Shown: positions 19,812 to 28,236 of the stretch, piece after piece
Layout of the letters: each line of letters opens with the position of its first letter
Numbering within the stretch: position 1 is the stretch's first letter
Assembly (NCBI GenBank): GCA_030651305.1
Contig: JAUSCI010000046.1
Coordinates: forward strand, 1 to 64,000
Origin: Sulfuritalea sp.
GTDB taxonomy: Bacteria > Pseudomonadota > Gammaproteobacteria > Burkholderiales > Rhodocyclaceae
Direction of reading: 5' to 3'
Length of the DNA: 64,000 bases
Made by a program: the position numbers and the translations under genes
Notes under the pieces: model-generated
What the model was told of the DNA's origin: nothing
The model's input: the letters and a program-made list of their open reading frames with translations, nothing else
The model's database searches: none

Positions 19812-20330
19812 TTACTTCATCGGCATCGGTGCGGGGGCTGCGCCATCCTGACGACGCATCATCTGCTCCATCATTCCCTGCATCATGTCCATGCGTTTTT
19901 CCATTTGCTGCATGCGGTCCGGCGCGCTGGGCGTCGCAAGATCCCCTGCCTTCATTTCCATGCCGGGTTTGCCCATCATTTCGCTGTGCATCATGCCCAT
20001 GCCGCCCTTGCCCATCATGCCGCCCGCCATCATCGGACAGTCCATCATCCCGGCCTTCATCTCGTGTGCCATTTTCATGTTCTCCTGCATGGTCTGCATG
20101 TGCTCGGCCATAGCCTTGTGCCGCGCTTCGTCGGTCTTCGCCTTGGCGATGCGGTCGAGCTGTGCCGGCATCTTCTTGACGTTGTCCTGCATTTTCTTCA
20201 CCTGAGGCGCCGGCTGGGCGGGTGCGCTTTTCGCTTCCGCCGCCTTTTCCGGGTGGTGGGCATCCGCGGCGAAAACCGGAGCGGCATACGCCAGCGAGGC
20301 GGCAATGGCTGTCATGGCAAACTTGTTCAT
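19812..20330 (-). CDS. Methionine-rich periplasmic protein, likely copper binding
   Basis: 172 residues with a signal peptide (AMTAIAASLAYAAPVFAAD). A helical Lys/Gln/Met region follows, then a remarkable Met cluster at about residues 90-125 (GMMDCPMMAGGMMGKGGMGMM). The C-terminus has further paired Met residues (MQQMEKRMDMMQGMMEQMM). Methionine-rich arrays of this kind bind Cu(I)/Ag(I) in periplasmic proteins such as PcoA/CopA relatives. Only one cysteine is present. The ATG at 20330 has a GGAG-type site. It lies between the second cusF and the copA pair, all on the same strand. Confidence 0.75.
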   Translation of the reverse strand: MNKFAMTAIAASLAYAAPVFAADAHHPEKAAEAKSAPAQPAPQVKKMQDNVKKMPAQLDRIAKAKTDEARHKAMAEHMQTMQENMKMAHEMKAGMMDCPMMAGGMMGKGGMGMMHSEMMGKPGMEMKAGDLATPSAPDRMQQMEKRMDMMQGMMEQMMRRQDGAAPAPMPMK

Positions 20331-20549
20331 GGTGGTTCTCCTTGGTAAGGTCTTCTTCTCGTCCGGTGGCAAAGGACACATGGAAGTTGAGCAGGATGGT
20401 TGGTAGCGCTTTGCTGGTCGGTTCGCTGCCGAACATACGGCTTTCCCTTTGGGCAAGCCCTCAGTCACCGTTGCCGGAACCACTGCAAGCCTTCCGTCAA
20501 TCCGCAGGGCGGGACGACGAATTTTGGGCGACACAATGTGCGCCCGAAT

Positions 20550-20900
20550 CTACTTTCCCGCTTCGATGCTGATAACGGTGAGTACACCCTTGTTGTCCGC
20601 CGCACGAAAGCGGATTTTGTCGCCCTCCTTCCAAGGCTTCAGGATGTCCGGCGACCTCGCCTTGAAACTCATGGTCATGGGGGGCATGCCCAGATTGGCG
20701 ATTTCGCCATGCGCAATGGTCACCCGACCTTTGGACAGGTCGATTTTCTTGACCACACCTTCGGCCATTTGCGCCCCCGCGGGCGCTTGGATTTGCATGG
20801 CCGCATGGCCAGAGTGACTCTCGTGATCGCTGGCAGCAATTCCGGGCGCGGAAAAAGTGAGGGCGAGGGCAATCGATGCGTTGGCAATTACAATTTTCAT
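20550..20900 (-). CDS. CusF-like periplasmic copper chaperone 2
   Basis: 116 residues with a signal peptide and a His-rich mature start (SDHESHSGHAAM). The CusF domain carries AHGEIANLGMPPMTMSF: His and both Met ligands are present, with Met again in place of the capping Trp. It is the second free CusF in the island and is clearly paralogous to the one at 16577-16879, sharing the EGVVKKID/EGVIRKLD start and the EGDKIRFRA end. It follows the polyferredoxin gene by 43 bp and probably delivers copper to export partners. Confidence 0.87.
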   Translation of the reverse strand: MKIVIANASIALALTFSAPGIAASDHESHSGHAAMQIQAPAGAQMAEGVVKKIDLSKGRVTIAHGEIANLGMPPMTMSFKARSPDILKPWKEGDKIRFRAADNKGVLTVISIEAGK

Positions 20901-20943
20901 GAGGTTTCTCCAGTTGTGTTTGGGATCGAGCATCTACGAACTA

Positions 20944-22677
20944 TCAGAATCGCATTTCCATTTCGTGCGCCATCAACCACAGGTTCATCGCCGTGATCGC
21001 GCCGGCGAATGCCAGCATCGGCAACAGGCGCCAGCCCCTCAGTGCAGTACCGCCGTCGAGCTTGTCCCGGCTGCGGTGGCGAATGATCTGAACCGCCAAC
21101 CAGAAGCCGAGCACCACCAGCCCCGACTGCGCCGTGAACATGAGTGCATCCGGAAATAGCGGATTCATCATCTGGGCGTGCCGTTGGAGGGATGAAAGGG
21201 GGGCGACTCCGGTGCCAAGCGGATTGAGCAGCATGGCGAACACATTCACGCTTTCGCGCGACAGGTGATCGAGGTTGTGGGCCAGGTGATAGACGAATGC
21301 GAGCGGCAACGCGCTGAAGGAAAATGCCGTAAACAGGTCCTTGTAGGATGCCTTTCGGTGATCGCCCAAATAGGTCAGTCCGACAGCCGAGCCGAAGATA
21401 AGCACCGGCAGACCGAAACTGGCGAACATTGCCAAGGTGAAACTCACCAAGGACTTGCCGGTCTCGCCGATGGTGTTGGCTATCGCCAGCACCCATTCGC
21501 CCCAGAAAGGCATCATGGTGAGACCGTGAAAGGTGGTGATCCCGAGCAGCAGCAGCATGAACCATGCAGCGTCCATCTGCGGCCTGGCCTGGTCCTGATC
21601 GATGGCCTCGCTGCCCAGCGGGCGCAAGCGCCATGAGACATTCTGATGCGGGCAGCTTTGCATGCAATTGCCGCATGACAGGCAGTTGGTGTTCTGGCTT
21701 AGACGACCGACGACCAGACTGGTCGGGCATGGCTCGATGTCCTTGGAACCGTGGTAGCACTCGAGCGTGGTGCAGGTGGCGCAGATGTCCTGGCTCACGG
21801 GCCGCACGGATATCGGCGCGAGACGCGCATACATGCCCAGCGTTCGTCCCACCGGGCAGGCGTAGCGGCAAAATGCCTTGCGATCGAAAACCAGCAAGTA
21901 GCCTATGGAAAGGACCAGCATCGCCACCGCCATCAACGCGGTGGCGACCGGCTTGGACGTGACGCCGATGCCAACTTCCAGCCATGCCATCCCAACGAAC
22001 AGCATGAGCGCCAACCAGATGTTTTGCATATAGCGTGGAACCTTGCGGCGCAGTCCCGGATGGGGAGTCGACCGCCGCCACAGGCGCAGCCGCACGATCC
22101 AGCTGGACAGCGTATCCCACGGACAAATGGCGCACCAGGCCGTGCCGAGAAACAGCACGGATACCACCACCAGCGGCCACCACAGGTTCCAGACGAAGGT
22201 GGTGGTCAGACTGCGCTCAGGGTAGGGCGTGCCGAACAGTCCCGCGTAGATGACGAGAAGAAAGCCCGCCACCGAGACCATCTTGACGGCAACCAGCGGA
22301 TAGGGGCTACCGTTGAAGAAACGAACGAATCGACCGACCAGCGGCACTGTCGCCAGATTGAAACTGCGGGGCGGCGCTTCCGACGGCAACCCGGAAATCA
22401 GGGCCCACAACGCAATCGCGAAAACGGCGATCGACGTGCCAATGATCCATGGCTCGGGTACACCGGGATGCAGCATGACGTTGCCTTCGTCATGACCGTC
22501 GCTGGCCTGGTCCGAACTGACGGCGGCCTCGTCGCCGACGATTGGCCCCGCAGTCGTAGCACTGCTGGCCGGGTGCTTTGCGCCTGCCACCGGAACCGCC
22601 TCGTCACCGTGCGCATACACCTGACTGCCCCATCCCAGCGCGAACAGCAGCATCGTGGCGAAAAGGAATAGCTTCAT
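20944..22677 (-). CDS. Membrane-bound polyferredoxin (NosR/NapH-like 4Fe-4S protein)
   Basis: About 577 residues. A signal peptide (MKLFLFATMLLFALGWGSQVYA) precedes a short His/Asp-rich periplasmic segment and many transmembrane helices. CAICPWDT and CRYACPVG are the CxxCP motifs typical of NapH/NosR-type electron-transfer proteins. CATCTTLEC...CP and CLSCGNCMQSCP form two 4Fe-4S sites. It likely passes electrons across the membrane. The start is uncertain: ATG 22677 gives a clean signal peptide, ATG 22686 adds three residues, and the frame is open to 22863. Its place inside a copper operon suggests redox handling of Cu or a cuproenzyme, which is inference. Confidence 0.72.
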   Translation of the reverse strand: MKLFLFATMLLFALGWGSQVYAHGDEAVPVAGAKHPASSATTAGPIVGDEAAVSSDQASDGHDEGNVMLHPGVPEPWIIGTSIAVFAIALWALISGLPSEAPPRSFNLATVPLVGRFVRFFNGSPYPLVAVKMVSVAGFLLVIYAGLFGTPYPERSLTTTFVWNLWWPLVVVSVLFLGTAWCAICPWDTLSSWIVRLRLWRRSTPHPGLRRKVPRYMQNIWLALMLFVGMAWLEVGIGVTSKPVATALMAVAMLVLSIGYLLVFDRKAFCRYACPVGRTLGMYARLAPISVRPVSQDICATCTTLECYHGSKDIEPCPTSLVVGRLSQNTNCLSCGNCMQSCPHQNVSWRLRPLGSEAIDQDQARPQMDAAWFMLLLLGITTFHGLTMMPFWGEWVLAIANTIGETGKSLVSFTLAMFASFGLPVLIFGSAVGLTYLGDHRKASYKDLFTAFSFSALPLAFVYHLAHNLDHLSRESVNVFAMLLNPLGTGVAPLSSLQRHAQMMNPLFPDALMFTAQSGLVVLGFWLAVQIIRHRSRDKLDGGTALRGWRLLPMLAFAGAITAMNLWLMAHEMEMRF

Positions 22678-22957
22678 GACTTCCATCGGCTGCCGCGACG
22701 ACACCGAAGCTCCCGGCGGCGACATCTTGCGTCCGGTTTCGGCGGGGCTCAATTCGAATGAGGACTCACGCCCGGACAACCACCCTCCGCGGGTGAAGAA
22801 GCCAGTGACTTTTGTTGCGATCCCGGCGCCTGTTGGCCAAGGCCGGACGATGTGCGTGCTCATTGGAAGTGTGCTCCTGACGATTGATGACGTTCGGTTG
22901 GGGTCGCGACCGGCATTCTGCCTTTCCAGCGCGGATCGAGGGCGCGGTCGACGCAGT

Positions 22958-23380
22958 TCATTGAGCGGACTTCGTCAGCGGCGCAAAGCGCGTCTGTTCC
23001 GCCGCCTTGCCGTTCAAGGTGATCGACACCACCACCTTCATATCTGCGGCGGACGAGTATTTGGCAAAGCCCTTCATGCGATTGTCGCCATCCGGTTTCA
23101 GCGTCGACATCGCTTTGAGTTTGCCGGCCAGAATCGTGGCACTGCCGGTCGCGCCCGCAGTCGGCACTTTGTCCTTGTCATGGACGGTGACATACACAAT
23201 GACCGGGTTCTCCTTCATGTCCTGGCTGTCCTTCACCATCACCAGTTCGTAGTCGTAGGCGCCGGCCTGGCGCAACTGGCCTCCGTTGGGACCGGACGCG
23301 TTAGGGTTGTCGCCATGCGCGAACAGGGCTGGGCTGGCGAGTACGCCAGTCGCGAGGATCAGGGCATGGAGTGGCTTCAT
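22958..23380 (-). CDS. Periplasmic protein linked to the second metal RND system
   Basis: 140 residues with a signal peptide (LHALILATGVLASPALFAHGD). The mature part starts with GPNGGQLRQAG and is beta-rich with no cysteines. Proteins with this HGDN...GPNGGQ start are found beside heavy-metal RND genes, but I know no assigned function. It follows czcA-like by 23 bp on the same strand and is followed by a 280-bp gap with no clear gene, promoter or terminator. Confidence 0.65.
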   Translation of the reverse strand: MKPLHALILATGVLASPALFAHGDNPNASGPNGGQLRQAGAYDYELVMVKDSQDMKENPVIVYVTVHDKDKVPTAGATGSATILAGKLKAMSTLKPDGDNRMKGFAKYSSAADMKVVVSITLNGKAAEQTRFAPLTKSAQ

Positions 23381-23403
23381 TGCGGATTTTCCTTCGCGAA
23401 ATG

Positions 23404-26400
23404 TCAGAAACTTTCGGTGTTCCGTGCTGCCAGCAAGCCCTGTAACGGTTTCTCACCCCACAGCCAGAACATCAGCGGGGTCAGCAGGGAATCGAGCAGC
23501 GTCGAACTGACGAGGCCGCCGAAGATCACCACCGCCACCGGGTGCAGCACTTCCTTGCCCGGGGCGTCGGCGGCCAGCATCAGTGGCAGCAGCGCGAAGG
23601 CGGCGACCAAGGCGGTCATCAGCACCGGTGTCAGGCGCTCCAGCGAGCCGCGCACGATCATCTGCTGGCCGAAAGTTTCGCCCTCGAAAGCGCACAGGTT
23701 GATGTAGTGGCTGATCTTGAGGATGCCGTTGCGCGTGGCAATGCCGGTCAGCGTGATGAAGCCGACCAGGGTCGCGACGGACAGCGGCTGGCCGGAGATC
23801 CACAGGGCGATCACGCTGCCGATCAGCGCCAGCGGAATATTGCCCATGATGATGAAGGTCAGCGCCGCTGAACGGTAGCGACTGTAGAGCACCATGAAGA
23901 TCATGGTCAGCGATACGGCGGCGAGCAAGGCGATCAGTCGCGATGCCTGCTCCTGCGCCTGGAACTGCCCTTCCAGCGCGGTAAAGTAGCCCTCGGGCAT
24001 GGGCCTTGCGGTGAGTTCGGCGCGGATGTCGGCGATCACCTTCGACATGTCGCGGCCATCGGTGTTGGCCGAGAGCACGATGCGGCGACGCGAATTCTCG
24101 CGGCTGACCTGGTTCGGGCCGTCGCTCTCTTCCACGCTGGCGATCTTCGATAGCGGCACGAAGCCGCCCGGCGTTTCGATCAACAAGTCGGCCAGCGTCT
24201 GCGGGCTGCGGGCGCCCTCGGGCAGGCGCACCAGCAGGTCGAAGCGGCGGTTGCCCTCGACGATCTGAGTAATCCGCTCGCCCTCGATCATCTGCTGCAG
24301 GCCGCGCAGCATGGCACCGGGCGCCACGCCATAGCGCGCCGCCTTTTCGTAGTCGAGGTGGATCTTCACCTGCGGAATCAGCACCTGCTTCTCAATCTGC
24401 AAGTCCGTGATGCCGGGAATCTGCGCCAGTCGGCCGCGCACGTCGGCGGCGAGGCCGCGCAGCGTGTCGAGATCGTCGCCATAGACTTTCAGCGCAATCT
24501 GGGCGCGCACGCCGGAGAGCAGGTGATCAAGCCGGTGCGAGATCGGCTGACCGACGCTGGTGACCGCCGGCAAGGCGGCCAGGCGTTGGCGGATGTCGGC
24601 GATGATCTGTTCGCGGTTGCGGCCGGAGGCCTTGAGGTCGACTTCCATCTCGGTGTAATGCACGCCCTCGGCATGTTCGTCGAGTTCGGCGCGGCCGGTG
24701 CGGCGTCCCATCTGCGTCACCTCGGGCACCTGCGCCACGAGCTGTTCCGCCAGCGTGCCGATGCGATTCGACTCGGTCAGCGACGTGCCCGGGTTGAGCA
24801 GGACATTCACCGTCAGCGTGCCTTCGTTGAAGGGCGGCAGGAATGAACGCGGGAAGAAGGGCACGCTCGCCGCCACGATCACCACCAACGCCAGTGCTGC
24901 GGCAAGCAGGCTGCGGGCGTGGCCAAAAGACCAGTGCAACAGCTTGCCGTCCCAGCGCTTGAGCCAGATTACCAACGGACTGTCGCCGGAAGAAAAAGGA
25001 GAAAAAGGGGCCAGGCTCGATTTTTTCGAATTCCAAAAATCGAGCCTGGCCCCTTTTTCTTGCAGAAGGTAGTAGGCCATCACGGGAGTCAGCGTCACCG
25101 AGACGATCATGCTGGCCAGAATCGAAACAATATAGGCCACGCCCAGGGGGGTGAACAATCGGCCTTCGATACCGGGCAGAACAAACAGCGGCACGAACAC
25201 CAGCACGATGATCACGGTGGCATAGACGATGGCCGAGCGCACTTCCAGGGTGGCTGCGGCGATGACGTCGGCTACCGGTCGCGGCACCGCCATCGCCTGA
25301 TTCAACTTGAGACGGCGCAGCACATTCTCGACGCCTACTACCGCGTCATCCACCAGTTCGCCGATGGCGATCGCCAGTCCGCCGAGCGTCATGGTGTTGA
25401 TCGACAGGCCGAAGTAATGGAAGACCAGGGCCGTTGCCAGGAGCGACACCGGGATCGCCATCAGCGAGATGACCGTGGTGCGCACGTTGAGCAGGAACAG
25501 GAAGAGGATCATCGCCACCAGGATCGCGCCGTCACGCAGCGCTTCCTTGACATTACCCACCGAATGTTCGATGAAGTCAGCCTGCTTGAAGAGGAAGGAC
25601 GGCGGTTCAATTCCCTTGGGCAGGCTCTTACTCAGCTCGGCGATGGCCTTTTCAACGTCGTGGGTCAGGGTCACGCTGTCGGCCGCCGGTTGCTTCTGCA
25701 CCGACAGAATTACCGCCGGCTTGCCCTTGTAGCTGCCGTCGCCGCGCTTGATGGCCGGCGCCAGCTTTACGTCGGCCAACTGCTTGAGCAGGATCGGCTG
25801 GCCGCTCTTGACGGTGACCACCAGGTTCTGCAAATCCTCGATGCGGGAGCTGCGACCGATCTGGCGGATCAGGTATTCGCGGCCCTGGGCTTCTAGAAAG
25901 CCGCCGCTGGTATTGGCGCCGAAATCGCGCAGCGCGCCCTCCAGTTTCTCGCGCTCGATGCCCAGCGCCTGAAGCTGGGCGGGTTTGATCTCGATGCGAT
26001 ACTGCCGCACTTCGCCGCCGATGGGGATCACCTGGGCGACACCGGGAATTGTCAGCAGACGCGGCCGCATCACCCAGTCGGCATACTCGCGCACCGCCAT
26101 CGGGCTGATCTTCGCCGGATCGGCCGGAATCGCGATGAGCAGGATTTCGCCCATGATCGAGGAAATCGGCCCCAGTTGCGGCACGATGCCAGGTGGCAAC
26201 TGCTCGCGCACCAGATTCAATCGCTCGGCGATCTGCTGCCGGTTGCGGTAGATGTCGGTACCCCACTCGAATTCGACATAGATGATCGACAAGCCGATGC
26301 CCGACACCGAGCGTACACGCGTCACACCAGGCATGCCGTTCATGCCGGATTCGATCGGGAAGCTCACCAGCTGCTCGACTTCTTCGGGCGCCATGCCGCC

Positions 26401-26559
26401 GGCCTCGGTCATCAGGGTTACCGTCGGCTTGTTGAGGTCGGGGAAGACATCAACCGGCATCTGCCGCAGCGTCAGCGCGCCGTAGATGATCAGCAGCAGC
26501 GAGACGCCGAGAACCAGCAGGCGTTGCCTGAGGGCGGTGTGGATGATGAAGTCGAACAT
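23404..26559 (-). CDS. CzcA-family heavy-metal RND pump, metal uncertain
   Basis: 1,051-residue RND transporter. The TM4 signature AIGELVDDAVVGVENVLRRL differs from both the Zn/Co/Cd type (VDGAVV) and the Cu/Ag type (AMIDAAIVMIEN). The copper-path methionines of CusA are missing: the matching stretches read LLNPGTSLTE and HRLDHLLSGVRAQIAL. It therefore belongs to a less characterised HME subgroup. Residues about 500-520 are encoded by a 61-bp perfect palindromic repeat lying in frame in the central cytoplasmic loop. The start ATG 26559 is 1 bp after the adaptor gene stop. Confidence 0.87.
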   Translation of the reverse strand: MFDFIIHTALRQRLLVLGVSLLLIIYGALTLRQMPVDVFPDLNKPTVTLMTEAGGMAPEEVEQLVSFPIESGMNGMPGVTRVRSVSGIGLSIIYVEFEWGTDIYRNRQQIAERLNLVREQLPPGIVPQLGPISSIMGEILLIAIPADPAKISPMAVREYADWVMRPRLLTIPGVAQVIPIGGEVRQYRIEIKPAQLQALGIEREKLEGALRDFGANTSGGFLEAQGREYLIRQIGRSSRIEDLQNLVVTVKSGQPILLKQLADVKLAPAIKRGDGSYKGKPAVILSVQKQPAADSVTLTHDVEKAIAELSKSLPKGIEPPSFLFKQADFIEHSVGNVKEALRDGAILVAMILFLFLLNVRTTVISLMAIPVSLLATALVFHYFGLSINTMTLGGLAIAIGELVDDAVVGVENVLRRLKLNQAMAVPRPVADVIAAATLEVRSAIVYATVIIVLVFVPLFVLPGIEGRLFTPLGVAYIVSILASMIVSVTLTPVMAYYLLQEKGARLDFWNSKKSSLAPFSPFSSGDSPLVIWLKRWDGKLLHWSFGHARSLLAAALALVVIVAASVPFFPRSFLPPFNEGTLTVNVLLNPGTSLTESNRIGTLAEQLVAQVPEVTQMGRRTGRAELDEHAEGVHYTEMEVDLKASGRNREQIIADIRQRLAALPAVTSVGQPISHRLDHLLSGVRAQIALKVYGDDLDTLRGLAADVRGRLAQIPGITDLQIEKQVLIPQVKIHLDYEKAARYGVAPGAMLRGLQQMIEGERITQIVEGNRRFDLLVRLPEGARSPQTLADLLIETPGGFVPLSKIASVEESDGPNQVSRENSRRRIVLSANTDGRDMSKVIADIRAELTARPMPEGYFTALEGQFQAQEQASRLIALLAAVSLTMIFMVLYSRYRSAALTFIIMGNIPLALIGSVIALWISGQPLSVATLVGFITLTGIATRNGILKISHYINLCAFEGETFGQQMIVRGSLERLTPVLMTALVAAFALLPLMLAADAPGKEVLHPVAVVIFGGLVSSTLLDSLLTPLMFWLWGEKPLQGLLAARNTESF
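25000..25060. repeat. 61-bp palindromic repeat inserted in frame in the RND gene
   Basis: Perfect 26-bp arms at 25000-25025 and 25035-25060 (inner part GGGGCCAGGCTCGATTTTT) flank a 9-bp loop TCGAATTCC. The size and structure fit a REP-like or RAYT-mobilised palindrome. It is translated as part of the pump, with no stop in the coding frame. Confidence 0.85.
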
Positions 26560-26560
26560 T

Positions 26561-27697
26561 TCAGCGCACTTGGGACAGCAATCCGGCGCCTTCGACGACG
26601 ACGCGGTCACCATCGTACAGGCCGTCGGCGATGGCCACGTTGCCGGCGTCCAGCGACTGGACGCTCACCTTGCGCGCGACAAAGCGCTCGGCCTCGGCGT
26701 GGATCCACACCGCCGTCTCGCCAGCGCCGACTTTGGTCAGCGCGGCGCGCGGCACCGCTGCGCCCTTGATGTTTTGCGCCGTCCGCACAATGACCTTGAC
26801 CGGCTGGCCTACAGCGACCACCGCGTTGGGTCCGGCAATGCGGAACAACAATGGCAGGGCCTGCTCGCGCAACTGGCGGCCACCGCCGACAAACTTGAGT
26901 TCCAGCGCGGTTTGCTCGGCCAGCGCGCTGGCGGAAATCAGCTTCGCTGCGATGCCGGGATCGTAGGCCAGTGCCTCGACGGCAAGACGGTCCGGATCGA
27001 CGATTTCGAACAGCACCTCGCGGGCGTCGACGATCTGCCCGGCGACCAGATGGTGCGAGGCGCTGATCACGCCCGTCGCCGTTGCCAGTAGCGGCTCGGC
27101 GGTATTGATGCTGGCACCGACGAAGGCGCGGCGCTTCTGCAGCGCGTCGCGCTCGATGCGTGCTGATTCGATTTCCTTCCGCGGCACAGCGCCTTCAAGC
27201 TGCTCCAGGCGCTTCACGCGCCCGTCGGCGATGGCCTGCTGGGCTTCCAGTTCGGCCAACTGCGCCTTCTGGTTGCCGCGTTCGATGGCGCCGCTGACAG
27301 GCCGCAAGTAGGCCAGCACCTCGCCTTTGATGACCTTGCGTCCCTGCACCGGCATGCCTTTGGGTCCGGGCATGACGGTGCCGGAGAACACCGCCTGGAC
27401 GCGCCCGCTAGTGTTGGGGTCGGGAATGACCTTGCCGTTGAGTTCGACCGTTGCAGCGAGATCGCCGAGTCGTGCCGGCTGCGTGCGCAGACCCAACTGA
27501 CGCTGCACGGATTTGGGGACGAACAGGCTGCCGTCGGCCTGGCGCTGCAACGCAGCCGGCGCGCCGCTGGTTGGCGTGGCGGCGAAAGGTTTCCTGGCGT
27601 CCTCGCTGTGATCTTCGCCGCCATGTGCCAGCGCGCCGGAGGTCGTGAATGCCAAGGATGTTGCAGCAACGAAGAGCCGCAGGTCAAATGCTTTCAT
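26561..27697 (-). CDS. CzcB-family RND periplasmic adaptor
   Basis: 378 residues with a signal peptide (LRLFVAATSLAFTTSGALAHGGEDHSED, followed by a His/Asp-rich mature start). The biotinyl-lipoyl and beta-barrel adaptor domains of the HlyD type are visible as TVELNGKVIPDPN, GTVMPGP, VISASHHLVAGQIVDAREVLFEIVDPD and the C-terminal VQSLDAGNVAIADGLYDGDRVVVEGAGLL. It joins the RND pump at 23404-26559 to the TolC-type channel. The start overlaps the stop of the 180-residue gene by 4 bp. Unlike cusB here, it has no heavy-metal-binding or CusF domain. Confidence 0.85.
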   Translation of the reverse strand: MKAFDLRLFVAATSLAFTTSGALAHGGEDHSEDARKPFAATPTSGAPAALQRQADGSLFVPKSVQRQLGLRTQPARLGDLAATVELNGKVIPDPNTSGRVQAVFSGTVMPGPKGMPVQGRKVIKGEVLAYLRPVSGAIERGNQKAQLAELEAQQAIADGRVKRLEQLEGAVPRKEIESARIERDALQKRRAFVGASINTAEPLLATATGVISASHHLVAGQIVDAREVLFEIVDPDRLAVEALAYDPGIAAKLISASALAEQTALELKFVGGGRQLREQALPLLFRIAGPNAVVAVGQPVKVIVRTAQNIKGAAVPRAALTKVGAGETAVWIHAEAERFVARKVSVQSLDAGNVAIADGLYDGDRVVVEGAGLLSQVR

Positions 27698-28236
27698 GCC
27701 AAACTCCCATGGCTTTTCTCTCGGTTATGACGAGCGACCAGCCGGATGCCGCTGACCATTATCACGAGGCCGACAACGCCCCAGAAGGTCCGCTTGCCCC
27801 GGTCTCGCGCGGGATCCTCGGCGACAACCGGGAGTGCGGCGTCCAGCATTACGGAAAGCAGGTCTGCGGTGTCGCCGGCTTCGATGCTGATCGTCAGTGG
27901 ATGCCTGCCCGGAGGCAAGGGCGCCGTGAGATCCATCATGTAGGTGCCGACCCTGGTCTCGACAGCCAGACCCTTCAGTCCGGCGCCTTCGACCTCCACC
28001 TTGGCTTTCGCCACGGGTTCGTTGCTGGCGAAGCGATCGACATACACCACCAGGTGCTTGTCCTCAAGGCCGACCACGACTTCGAAGTACTCGGTGGCCG
28101 CCGCCGCTCGCGGTGCGTTCACCGTGACCGGGACGGGGGCTGGCGTTCCGTGGCTATGTCCATCGCTACTGTCGCCGCCGGCCCAGACGGGCAAGGCAAT
28201 GAGCGCGACCAGACAAGACATTCTCAGGTGCTTCAC
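27694..28236 (-). CDS. Membrane-anchored periplasmic protein inside the RND operon
   Basis: 180 residues beginning at a GTG whose codon overlaps the stop of the TolC-type gene (GTGA, 28233-28236); an ATG five codons later is an alternative. It has a signal peptide, a His-rich mature start (GGDSSDGHSHG) and an immunoglobulin-like beta domain. Near the C-terminus a single TM helix (FWGVVGLVIMVSGIRLVA) is followed by a basic tail. It lies between the channel and adaptor genes, with overlaps on both sides, so it must be made with the pump. I do not recognise a named family. Confidence 0.65.
   Translation of the reverse strand: MKHLRMSCLVALIALPVWAGGDSSDGHSHGTPAPVPVTVNAPRAAAATEYFEVVVGLEDKHLVVYVDRFASNEPVAKAKVEVEGAGLKGLAVETRVGTYMMDLTAPLPPGRHPLTISIEAGDTADLLSVMLDAALPVVAEDPARDRGKRTFWGVVGLVIMVSGIRLVARHNREKSHGSLA

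Noticed and set aside
20901-20943. Search for a CusR box ahead of the second cusF
   Set aside because: No GATTACA-like half-site is present here or in the 280-bp gap at 22678-22957, so no regulatory claim is made for these genes.
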